Virus record (IMG/VR): IMGVR_UViG_3300020465_000052
Coordinates: 1-35,716 of that record
DNA from: a virus
Strand: one strand, 5' to 3'
DNA: 35,716 nucleotides
A model generated the notes under the pieces. That model was not told the origin of the DNA. It was given only the letters and a program-made list of their open reading frames with translations, and did not search any database. The position numbers and the translations under genes are program-made. Shown here piece by piece: positions 1-5,607 of this stretch; the stretch's first letter is position 1, and every line of letters starts with the position of its first letter.

Positions 1-206
1 GCGTTGACGACGTTGAGCACGTAGGCGATGCTTTTTATGGTCACTTCGACAGCGTTGAGGACTTCGTTGAGGACTACTTAGACCAGACAGGAGACTCACT
101 TCCAACTTGGGTGTGTGTAGACTATGAACGCACTTGGGACTCTGCACTTCGCTTCGACTTCGACTTTGACGAGGACAACGGCATTATGTGGATGTCTAAC
201 TGGTAG
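1..206 (+). CDS. ArdA-like antirestriction protein, C-terminal part (5' end outside window)
   Basis: The open frame enters from the left edge (first full codon at base 3) and ends at TAG 204-206, leaving 67 residues. The visible part is very acidic: VGDAFYGHFDSVEDF, then a DYLDQTG stretch, LPTWVCVDYERTWDSAL, and an end rich in Asp and Phe closing in MWMSNW. The pattern F-x-S-x-E-D-F-x-x-[DE]-Y, then P-x-[WY]-x-x-x-[DY]-x-E, resembles the C-terminal half of ArdA proteins. These are DNA-mimicking inhibitors of type I restriction enzymes, and ArdA-like genes occur in cyanophages. The acidity fits DNA mimicry. Base composition is clearly GC-richer than the rest of the window, with many GAC and TTC codons, which may mean separate ancestry. 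The family call rests on pattern memory; another acidic phage protein is possible. Confidence 0.5.
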   Translation, partial: VDDVEHVGDAFYGHFDSVEDFVEDYLDQTGDSLPTWVCVDYERTWDSALRFDFDFDEDNGIMWMSNW

Positions 207-219
207 TAGTCGTTCGTTA

Positions 220-250
220 GGCATACGTCTCAAAAGAGTAGACGTATGCC
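220..250. other. Perfect 11-bp inverted repeat (hairpin) after the ArdA-like gene
   Basis: GGCATACGTCT (220-230) and AGACGTATGCC (240-250) are exact reverse complements around a 9-base loop. The repeat starts 14 bases after the ArdA-like stop codon. No T-run follows directly, so it is not a canonical terminator; the nearest T-run (280-285) lies 30 bases on. It may be a 3'-end stabiliser, a processed RNA element or a protein-binding palindrome. The last bases of the right arm (TGCCA, 247-251) can also pair with TGGCA (262-266), giving a competing structure. Confidence 0.7.
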
Positions 251-300
251 AGTTGGTCAGGTGGCACAGTGGGTTCGTGTTTTTTGCAGTGTGTGGCGGT

Positions 301-313
301 GGGCGGTTCGCCC
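301..313. other. Short GC-rich hairpin in the 207-483 gap
   Basis: GGGCG (301-305) and CGCCC (309-313) pair around a 3-base loop, inside a G/C tract at about 293-323 that stands out in this AT-rich genome. Flanking G and C runs could extend it imperfectly. It is followed by CGTTTAAAAACG rather than a T-run, so termination is uncertain. The gap 207-483 has no convincing gene: an open frame across 124-339 is a shadow of the ArdA-like gene continued into non-coding sequence. I could not fold a tRNA here. Confidence 0.45.
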
Positions 314-403
314 CCCCGTGCCCGTTTAAAAACGACTAACTACCCTAACCTACAAAGTGTTACGAAAGCGAGAACAATATCCATTTAATTTCAAAATTTT
401 TTT

Positions 404-427
404 CCCTGTTAAAAATCCCCCACAGGG
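404..427. other. 6-bp inverted repeat just upstream of the promoter at 434
   Basis: CCCTGT (404-409) and ACAGGG (422-427) are exact reverse complements separated by 12 bases. The right arm ends six bases before the -35 box of the promoter at 434. The T-run lies before the hairpin rather than after it, so it does not look like a plus-strand terminator. A regulatory binding site is possible, but nothing more can be shown from sequence. Confidence 0.35.
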
Positions 428-433
428 TCGCAG

Positions 434-462
434 TTGCAAAATATTCCATGATGATATATAAT
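434..462 (+). promoter_or_regulatory. Sigma70-type promoter for the small-gene block
   Basis: TTGCAA (434-439) is followed by a 17-base spacer and a perfect TATAAT (457-462). The predicted start point, near 469, lies about 15 bases before the ATG at 484. Spacing and the exact -10 box fit an early promoter read by host RNA polymerase, upstream of the closely packed genes 484-1916. Confidence 0.65.
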
Positions 463-483
463 TGAAAAATAGAATACTTCAGA

Positions 484-654
484 ATGCAAAAAAATAACGC
501 AGAGGATAAACGCCCTATAGAAGTAGATCAAGTAACAGGAGAGTATTATGTAAGATTACCTGAATGGGTTATAAATGACCAAAGTTGGTTTGAGGACTCA
601 GAGGTAACTTTTAAAACTGATGGAGATGAACTTATTATTACTGAATATGACTAG
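484..654 (+). CDS. Small acidic protein of unknown function (56 aa)
   Basis: ATG 484 opens a frame to TAG 652-654, just downstream of the TTGCAA/TATAAT promoter. No Shine-Dalgarno is visible. The protein begins MQKNNAEDKRPIEVDQVTGE, continues YYVRLPEWVINDQSW and ends KTDGDELIITEYD. The layout G-x-Y-x-V-x-L-P-x-W, then W-x-E-x-x-x-V-x-F, then D-G-D-x-L-I-I is loosely like the swapped-hairpin fold of AbrB/MazE-type DNA-binding proteins, but this is a weak resemblance. It overlaps the next gene by 8 bases, so the two are probably co-translated. Good promoter placement and the tight overlap support a real gene; function is unknown. Confidence 0.7.
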   Translation: MQKNNAEDKRPIEVDQVTGEYYVRLPEWVINDQSWFEDSEVTFKTDGDELIITEYD

Positions 655-817
655 CACTTATCACATATACTTAAGAGGAGAATGTTTGTTCAAAGATTTG
701 GATGAATATGAGTTTAAGATTATATGGGGTAGGATATATGAATCATACTTTAGAGATGAGTTAACTTATGAACAATTTGAATATAACAATGAAGTAGTAC
801 AAGATGCAAGTTATTAA
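647..817 (+). CDS. Small conserved cyanophage-type protein with IYL-x-G motif (56 aa)
   Basis: The chosen ATG (647) overlaps the previous gene by 8 bases. An upstream in-frame ATG at 620 would add nine mostly hydrophobic residues and overlap more, so it is less likely. The protein starts MTSTYHIYLRGECLFKDLDE, followed by YEFKIIWGRIYESY. The plan Y-x-I-Y-L-x-G, then F-x-x-L, then F-x-x-x-W-x-x-[LI] is one I recognise from small hypothetical proteins of T4-like cyanophages. The product of 2726-2893 has a similar plan and may be a distant paralogue. It overlaps the following oxygenase gene by 14 bases. Function is unknown. Confidence 0.75.
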   Translation: MTSTYHIYLRGECLFKDLDEYEFKIIWGRIYESYFRDELTYEQFEYNNEVVQDASY

Positions 818-1391
818 AGAAGAATTAAAGCCTTTCATTAATAGTAAACCAAAGAATAGAGAGTTGCCCCTTGAAGGTATAGAGATACACGATAATTTTC
901 TTACAGATCAATATGTAAAACATCTTCAGAGTATCTTTTTTAATCAATCATTCCCTTGGAATTACTCTCCGTTTGTTGGTTACAATGTTGAAGACACAAA
1001 GATATCAAAGGAAGAGAGAGATAATCATTTGTATCTAATACACAAGGTCTATGATGATCTTCGTCCTATAGAAGATTCCTTCCAAACCTTCGATCAATTT
1101 CTCCCCATACTCGAAGCATTGGAGGTTCGTTCCCTTGTACGAATACGTGCATTATTATATGTGAATCAAACTATATTAATTAAACACGAAAGTCATCAAG
1201 ATGCTCCGTATCCTATAAAGGCAGCATTATTATACTTAAACGATAGTAATGGATATACTGGTTTTGAAGATGGCACTAAGGTTGAAAGTGTTTGTAATAG
1301 ACTAGCATTATTTGATGGTTCTAAGCATCATCATAGTACAACGTGTACTGATGCAAAGGAACGTCTAGTAATTAATATCAATTATTTTTAA
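804..1391 (+). CDS. 2OG-Fe(II) oxygenase (first of a tandem pair)
   Basis: This 195-residue protein has the double-stranded beta-helix signature of 2-oxoglutarate/Fe(II) dioxygenases. The metal triad would be H131-x-D133 (HQD in KHESHQDAPYP) and a distal His in the HHH run 175-177, with H176 aligning to the paralogue. R187 is placed to bind the 2OG carboxylate. Between them is AALLYLNDSNGYTGFEDGT, the usual strand-turn core. Such enzymes hydroxylate or oxidise protein, nucleic acid or small-molecule substrates; the target here is unknown. Its end, S-T-T-C-T-D-x-K-x-R-x-x-x-x-x-N-Y-F, is nearly repeated in the next gene, showing duplication. It has about 25 extra N-terminal residues compared with that paralogue. 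It overlaps the preceding small gene by 14 bases. Confidence 0.85.
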   Translation: MQVIKEELKPFINSKPKNRELPLEGIEIHDNFLTDQYVKHLQSIFFNQSFPWNYSPFVGYNVEDTKISKEERDNHLYLIHKVYDDLRPIEDSFQTFDQFLPILEALEVRSLVRIRALLYVNQTILIKHESHQDAPYPIKAALLYLNDSNGYTGFEDGTKVESVCNRLALFDGSKHHHSTTCTDAKERLVININYF

Positions 1392-1393
1392 AA

Positions 1394-1413
1394 CACCTCG
1401 TTTAGCACCTCGT
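1394..1413. repeat. Direct repeat CACCTCGT x2 between the oxygenase genes
   Basis: CACCTCGT occurs at 1394-1401 and again at 1406-1413, within the 33-base gap between the two oxygenase genes. The gap is noticeably GC-richer than the coding DNA on either side. It could be a protein-binding site or a scar of the duplication; chance cannot be excluded at this length. Confidence 0.35.
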
Positions 1414-1424
1414 GGCTCGATATT

Positions 1425-1916
1425 ATGGAACACATTGTAAAAGACAATTTTCTTGAAAAGGATTATTTTAATTGGTTAAAGGAAGAGTTTCTAGAAGGAG
1501 ATCTTAAATGGTCTTATCAAGATGGAGTTGCAAAAGGTAGTGATGAACCTGATTATTACTTTATTCATAGTTTTTATAATCCCGATAACTTTGAAGTAGA
1601 AAGTCCTTGGTTTAATACTCACTTAGGTAAGTTGTGCCATGAGTTAGGTATTCGGGCGATTAAAAGAGCAAGATTAATAATGTATACTAATCAAGGTAAA
1701 CAGATTATTCATAAAAGACATAGAGACTTAGATTATGATCATACTGCTGCTCTTTTATATTTGAATACTAATGATGGTTTTACTGAATTAAATGATGGAA
1801 CTCGTATTGAAAGTATTGAAAATAGATTACTAATATTCAATGGTTTTGAAGAACATAGTAGTTCAACTTGTACTGATCAAAAGAGAAGAGTGCTGATATC
1901 ACTAAACTATTTTTAA
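1425..1916 (+). CDS. 2OG-Fe(II) oxygenase (second of a tandem pair)
   Basis: This 163-residue paralogue of the preceding gene keeps the full active-site set: H99-x-D101 (HRD in KRHRDLDYDH), distal H144 (in FEEHSSSTCTD) and R155 for 2OG. The segment AALLYLNTNDGFTELNDGT corresponds to the core strands of its neighbour, and both proteins end in NYF. It lacks the N-terminal extension of the first copy. Sequence outside the core has diverged, so the two may act on different substrates. The start follows an AT-rich ATT-ATG context with no Shine-Dalgarno. The TTGACA of the next promoter begins two bases after its stop codon. Confidence 0.85.
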   Translation: MEHIVKDNFLEKDYFNWLKEEFLEGDLKWSYQDGVAKGSDEPDYYFIHSFYNPDNFEVESPWFNTHLGKLCHELGIRAIKRARLIMYTNQGKQIIHKRHRDLDYDHTAALLYLNTNDGFTELNDGTRIESIENRLLIFNGFEEHSSSTCTDQKRRVLISLNYF

Positions 1917-1917
1917 G

Positions 1918-1946
1918 TTGACATTCGCTATATAATGCTGTATGAT
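1918..1946 (+). promoter_or_regulatory. Sigma70-type promoter for the glycosyltransferase-like gene
   Basis: A consensus TTGACA (1918-1923) is separated by exactly 17 bases from TATGAT (1941-1946). Transcription would start near 1953, about 16 bases before the ATG at 1969. A perfect TATAAT also lies at 1931-1936, but only 7 bases from the TTGACA, too close to pair with it. This is the best early-type promoter in the window. Confidence 0.7.
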
Positions 1947-1968
1947 ATGTTTGTAATTACACAACATT

Positions 1969-2724
1969 ATGGCAAAAGGATTTACTGTAAAAGCGAAATC
2001 TCCCGTCAAAGCAAAAGAACCTGAGTTCGATTATGATAAAGCACGAGAGATGGTCAAAGGTAAAACAGTCGTATTCTGTTTACCAGGAAGAGGAGTTTCA
2101 TATACTTTCTTAAAAGCATTTGTACAATTAAGTTTTGATTTAGTTCAAGCAGGTGCTTCTATACAAATAAGTCAAGACTATTCATCAATGGTTAACTTCG
2201 CACGTTGTAAGTGCTTAGGTGCTAATGTATTGAAAGGTCCTGATCAAGAACCTTGGCAAGGTCAACTACCATATGACTACCAATTATGGATTGATAGTGA
2301 CATTGTATTCAATACTGAGAAGTTCTGGCAGATTGTATTGATGGATCAGGACATCGCAGGGGGTTGGTATTGCACTGAGGATGGTAAGACTACATCTGTG
2401 GCACATTGGTTGGAGGAAGACGATTTCCGCACCAATGGTGGTGTTATGAACCACGAGACACTAGAGAGCATTTCTAAGCGTAAGAAGCCTTTTACTGTTG
2501 ACTACAGTGGGTTTGGTTGGTTATTAATCAAGAAGGGTGTATTTGAGCATAAAGAGATGCCTTATCCTTGGTTCGCACCAAAAATGCAGGTGTTTGAGTC
2601 TGGTGAGGTTCAAGATATGTGCGGAGAAGACGTTTCTTTCTGTCTAGATGCAAAAGAAGCAGGATTTGATATTTGGTGTGACCCTCGTGTACGTGTTGGA
2701 CACGAAAAAACAAGGGTAATATAA
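1969..2724 (+). CDS. Glycosyltransferase-like protein (GT-A fold)
   Basis: This 251-residue protein looks like a GT-A nucleotide-sugar transferase. It has an N-terminal strand-turn VVFCLPGRGVS (34-44), QDYSSMVNFAR (69-79), then a DxD-type metal/nucleotide motif LWIDSDIVF with DSD at 109-111, a GFGWLLIK acceptor-side segment (181-188), GED (219-221) as a candidate catalytic or metal acid, and a C-terminal VRVGHEK with H245. I associate this architecture with a protein commonly found near gene 25 in T4-like cyanophages. Acceptor and sugar are unknown; glycosylation of virion proteins is a guess from its position. It has its own sigma70-type promoter and an ATT-ATG start, and the next tiny gene starts two bases after its stop. 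Basic residues dominate the first 16 positions. Confidence 0.7.
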   Translation: MAKGFTVKAKSPVKAKEPEFDYDKAREMVKGKTVVFCLPGRGVSYTFLKAFVQLSFDLVQAGASIQISQDYSSMVNFARCKCLGANVLKGPDQEPWQGQLPYDYQLWIDSDIVFNTEKFWQIVLMDQDIAGGWYCTEDGKTTSVAHWLEEDDFRTNGGVMNHETLESISKRKKPFTVDYSGFGWLLIKKGVFEHKEMPYPWFAPKMQVFESGEVQDMCGEDVSFCLDAKEAGFDIWCDPRVRVGHEKTRVI

Positions 2725-2725
2725 G

Positions 2726-2893
2726 ATGGAAGTCTATAACATCTATCTCAATGGTCAATTAATACACGATAAGATAGGTAAGGATGCTATGTTTGATCTT
2801 ATGGAAGATTATGCTAAGGAATATTACCTAAATCGGGATAAAGAAGGTGTTATAGACCCCAAATCACTCAAAATAGAAACACAAAAACTTTAA
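2726..2893 (+). CDS. Small protein with IYL-x-G motif (55 aa), possible paralogue of 647-817
   Basis: ATG 2726 lies two bases after the glycosyltransferase-like stop codon, and the frame runs to TAA 2891-2893. The product starts MEVYNIYLNGQLIHDKIGKD, continues AMFDLMEDYAKEYYL, and ends charged. The opening [YV]-x-I-Y-L-x-G followed by an amphipathic helix is the same plan as the 647-817 product, so both may belong to one small cyanophage family. No membrane segment or known domain was seen. Function is unknown. Confidence 0.7.
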   Translation: MEVYNIYLNGQLIHDKIGKDAMFDLMEDYAKEYYLNRDKEGVIDPKSLKIETQKL

Positions 2894-2905
2894 TTTTACA
2901 TTATT

Positions 2906-3055
2906 ATGGCAGTTAAAACTAAAACAGGTGTATGGGGAAGTATTGAAATAGAACCAACTCCTAAAAAAACATCTCAAGGCAGAGGAAAGCATACAAAATA
3001 CTCTGCAACCTCTCGAAATAAGGCAAAAAAGAGGTATAGAGGTCAAGGAAAATAA
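2906..3055 (+). CDS. Small, strongly basic protein of unknown function (49 aa)
   Basis: ATG 2906 follows the previous stop by 12 bases in a TTATT-ATG context; the frame ends at TAA 3053-3055. The product opens MAVKTKTGVWGSIEIEP, then TPKKTSQGRGKHTKYS and ends NKAKKRYRGQGK. It is densely packed with Lys and Arg, suggesting nucleic-acid binding or a role bound to acidic partners. I recall similar short basic proteins ending in YRGQG near tail genes of cyanophages, but no function is established. It is the last gene before the terminator that closes this block. Confidence 0.75.
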   Translation: MAVKTKTGVWGSIEIEPTPKKTSQGRGKHTKYSATSRNKAKKRYRGQGK

Positions 3056-3062
3056 GAAAAAC

Positions 3063-3083
3063 CGCCCGAAAGGGCGTTTTTTT
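3063..3083 (+). terminator. Rho-independent terminator closing the early/middle block
   Basis: CGCCC (3063-3067), GAAA tetraloop (3068-3071), GGGCG (3072-3076), then seven T (3077-3083), with an A-rich left flank. It starts eight bases after the stop codon at 3055 and separates the upstream small genes from the late virion operon. Confidence 0.92.
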
Positions 3084-3112
3084 ATGTCTAATATAAAATT
3101 TTATGTTTCGTG

Positions 3113-3120
3113 TCTAAATA
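3113..3120 (+). promoter_or_regulatory. T4-type late promoter for gp25-gp6-gp7
   Basis: TCTAAATA differs at one base from the T4 late consensus TATAAATA. It lies 32 bases before the ATG of gp25, downstream of the terminator. The other two late elements in this window sit 36 and 29 bases before their first ATG, which supports the call. In T4 this box is read by host polymerase carrying gp55 and gp33; whether this phage does the same is inference. Confidence 0.65.
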
Positions 3121-3152
3121 AAACAAGAAAATAGTATTAAATATACCTTTCT

Positions 3153-3554
3153 ATGCCTATTATACGAAAATCTAGGGCGTTTAAGGACATAAGTTTATCT
3201 TTTAAACCGCATCCTGTTACTAAAGACTTACCTGCTTTGGTGAATGAACGTGCGATTGTTAGATCAGTTCGTAATTTAATCGAAACTATACCAACAGAAA
3301 GGTTTTTTAGACCAGATATTGGAACAAATATTCGTGATAGTTTGTTTGAAAACTTTCATCCTACACTATTAACCATTATTGAAGACCAAATAAAAGAAAC
3401 TTTAGCAAATAATGAACCAAGAATTAATAATGTTAATGTTCAATTAGATCCATACATAGATCAAAATGCATTTGAGACAACAATATTTTTTGACATCATT
3501 GGATTAGACGTTCCAACTCAGTCATTCTCATTCCTATTAGAACCTACCAGATAA
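3153..3554 (+). CDS. gp25: Baseplate wedge protein gp25
   Basis: This 133-residue protein matches the length of T4 gp25 (132 aa) and the gpW/gp25 family, structurally related to lysozyme and to TssE of type VI secretion. Key landmarks are IVRSVRNLI (residues ~35-43), ERFFRPDIGTNIRDSLFE (~49-66) and the NNEPRINNV segment after the helix. T4 has ERRFHPEFGCDITRVLFE and FEPRIKILDV at the same places. gp25 joins gp6 in the inner baseplate wedge next to the tail tube and sheath. It is the first gene of the late unit and sits four bases upstream of gp6. The start has no clear Shine-Dalgarno. Confidence 0.95.
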   Translation: MPIIRKSRAFKDISLSFKPHPVTKDLPALVNERAIVRSVRNLIETIPTERFFRPDIGTNIRDSLFENFHPTLLTIIEDQIKETLANNEPRINNVNVQLDPYIDQNAFETTIFFDIIGLDVPTQSFSFLLEPTR

Positions 3555-3558
3555 TATA

Positions 3559-5604
3559 ATGGCGTTCACCCAGTACACAAGCCTAGATTTTGATGAAATA
3601 AAGGCACAAATTAAGGATTATCTTAGATCAAACTCTAATTTTACAGATTTTGACTTTGAAGGATCTAACTTTTCTGTCTTAATTGATACACTAGCATATA
3701 ACACTTATATTAATTCATTTAATGCTAATTTATTAGCAAATGAATCTTTCTTAGATTCAGCAACTTTGAGAGAGAATGTTATATCACTTGCTCGTAATAT
3801 AGGTTATGTACCCCGTTCAAAAACTGCTGCAAGGGCATCTATTTGGTTTACGGTAGAAATAGAGGGTGAAGATCCAAATGTCACTACAGAACGTTTAAAG
3901 AGGGTATACTTAAAGCCAGGTCTAGTGTGTGTAGGAAAGGCAAATGATACTTCATTTAGGTTTTCGGTAACAGAAACTCATTCTACACCAGCAATTATTA
4001 ATCGTATTGAAGATGGGAGAAATATCTATAGAGCACAGTTTGGATCTCCTACTGAACCTATAGAAATTGTTCAAGGAACATTTCTATCAAAAACTTTTGT
4101 ATATGTCGATAATCAAGATCAAAGATTTATTTTAGACAATCCTGATATTGATACTTCTACAGTAAAAGTTAATGTTGGTTCAAAAGATCAAGATGTTATT
4201 GGAGCACCTTTAGGTACTGAGTGGAAAAAGGTTGATAATATTGTAAACATTAATAAGAACTCTGAAATATATTTCTTACAAGAAATATCAGATGAAAAAC
4301 ATGAAATACTGTTTGGTGATGGAATAATAGGTAAATCATTAGGATCACAAGCTATTGGTAAAACAAATATGAGTGGTCAACCACTTAGTAATGATAAAAT
4401 AAGTGTTACCTATATTGTTTGTGATGGTGAAGAGGGTAATGGTGCTAGTCAATTTGATTTCCAAGGTGGATTCTTAGATGGTGATCCTGCACTTGTTGGG
4501 ACAAAAGTATTGAAACCATTCAATTCTGTAGCAGTTAATAATGTTAGAGCTGCTGCAAATGGTGCTGAAATAGAAAATCTTTCTTCAATAAAATATTATG
4601 CTCCTAGAATATATTCTGCTCAGTATAGAGCAGTTACTTCTAGAGACTATGAAGCGGTAATAGAAAGCATTTACCCTAGAACAGAATCTGTTGCTGTTGT
4701 TGGTGGTGAGGAGTTAGATCCACCTCAATTCGGTAAAGTGCAAATTAGTATTAAACCTAGAAATGGAACTTATGTTTCTGACTTTGATAAGTTGCAAATT
4801 AAAAATAAACTTAAAAATTATGCTGTTGCAGGTATAAATGCTGATATTGTAGATCTTAAAGTTCTATATGTTGAACTACATTCAACAATTTATTATAACA
4901 GTGCATTTAATTCTGATCCTGCTGGATTAAAAGCAAGAGTAACGAGTACTCTTGATACTTATGCAAATAATATTGATATTAATAAATTTGGTGGTAGGTT
5001 TAAGTATAGTAAGATTTTACAGTTAATTGATAGGGTTGATGATTCGATTACTTCTAATATTACTAAAGTGATTATTAGAAGGGATATGAAAGTTTTAATT
5101 GATCAATTCGCACAATATGAACTATGTTTTGGTAATAGATTCTATATTAATTCTCAAGGATTTAATATAAAGAGTACTGGATTTAAAATTAATGGTAGTA
5201 ATAATATTCTTTATCTAACTGATGTTCCAAATAAGAATGTAGATGGTTCTTTAGATGGTAGTGGTAAAGGTATTTTAAGTGCTATTACTAGAAATCAGAA
5301 GAATGAACTTAAAGTTATTGTTAAATCTGTAGGTACTGTTGATTATGTTAAAGGAGAAATACTATTAAATACTGTAAATATAACAGAAACAGTTGCTGCA
5401 AATAATTTAATTGAGATACAAGCATTTCCAGACTCTAATGATGTTATAGGATTGAAAGATCTCTATCTAACATTTAACACTTCTAATACTACGATAAATA
5501 TGGTTAAAGACGTTATTGCTTCTGGAGAAGATGTTTCTGGAGTTGTATTCTCAAGAGATTACTATACATCAAGTTATGCTAATGGGGACCTGGAGAGGAA
5601 ATAA
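3559..5604 (+). CDS. gp6: Baseplate wedge protein gp6
   Basis: This 681-residue protein is close in length to T4 gp6 (660 aa). The N terminus aligns well by eye: FTDFDFEGSNFSVLIDTLAY (27-46) corresponds to T4 FLDYDFEGSRLNVLCDLLAY, and LARNIGYVPRSKTAA (~77-91) to AQDNGYLPTSKSAA. The middle has the baseplate-J-type core, including RIYSAQYRAVTSRDYEAVIE (~350-369), matching T4 RETQQRCVTATDYDTFVSE. In T4, gp6 dimers form the continuous ring of the inner baseplate and drive its rearrangement during sheath contraction. It is transcribed between gp25 and gp7. The gene ends GAGAGGAAATAA, which overlaps the ribosome binding site of gp7. Confidence 0.95.
   Translation: MAFTQYTSLDFDEIKAQIKDYLRSNSNFTDFDFEGSNFSVLIDTLAYNTYINSFNANLLANESFLDSATLRENVISLARNIGYVPRSKTAARASIWFTVEIEGEDPNVTTERLKRVYLKPGLVCVGKANDTSFRFSVTETHSTPAIINRIEDGRNIYRAQFGSPTEPIEIVQGTFLSKTFVYVDNQDQRFILDNPDIDTSTVKVNVGSKDQDVIGAPLGTEWKKVDNIVNINKNSEIYFLQEISDEKHEILFGDGIIGKSLGSQAIGKTNMSGQPLSNDKISVTYIVCDGEEGNGASQFDFQGGFLDGDPALVGTKVLKPFNSVAVNNVRAAANGAEIENLSSIKYYAPRIYSAQYRAVTSRDYEAVIESIYPRTESVAVVGGEELDPPQFGKVQISIKPRNGTYVSDFDKLQIKNKLKNYAVAGINADIVDLKVLYVELHSTIYYNSAFNSDPAGLKARVTSTLDTYANNIDINKFGGRFKYSKILQLIDRVDDSITSNITKVIIRRDMKVLIDQFAQYELCFGNRFYINSQGFNIKSTGFKINGSNNILYLTDVPNKNVDGSLDGSGKGILSAITRNQKNELKVIVKSVGTVDYVKGEILLNTVNITETVAANNLIEIQAFPDSNDVIGLKDLYLTFNTSNTTINMVKDVIASGEDVSGVVFSRDYYTSSYANGDLERK
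5592..5599 (+). promoter_or_regulatory. Ribosome binding site of gp7
   Basis: GGAGAGGA lies eight bases before ATG 5608 and is embedded in the last codons of gp6. It is one of only two strong purine-rich sites in this window, most genes here starting without one. It fixes the gp7 start and couples it to gp6. Confidence 0.7.
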
Positions 5605-5607
5605 AGA

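Noticed and set aside
280-285. T6 run as a terminator for the ArdA-like gene
   Set aside because: No stable stem directly precedes it; the perfect hairpin ends 30 bases earlier.
124-339. 71-aa open frame across the ArdA-like gene and the following gap
   Set aside because: Overlaps the better-supported acidic frame ending at 206 in another phase, runs through hairpins and G/C tracts, and its product looks like random translation.
207-360. Possible tRNA or known small RNA in the first gap
   Set aside because: No cloverleaf with an anticodon arm and T-arm could be formed, and no known RNA family was recognised.
620-646. Upstream ATG extending the 647-817 gene
   Set aside because: Adds a hydrophobic stretch without similarity and enlarges the overlap; MTSTYHIYL at 647 matches the small-protein family start better.
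1931-1936. Perfect TATAAT
   Set aside because: Only 7 bases from TTGACA; the TATGAT at 1941 has the correct 17-base spacer. It could still act with another -35 box, but none is clear.
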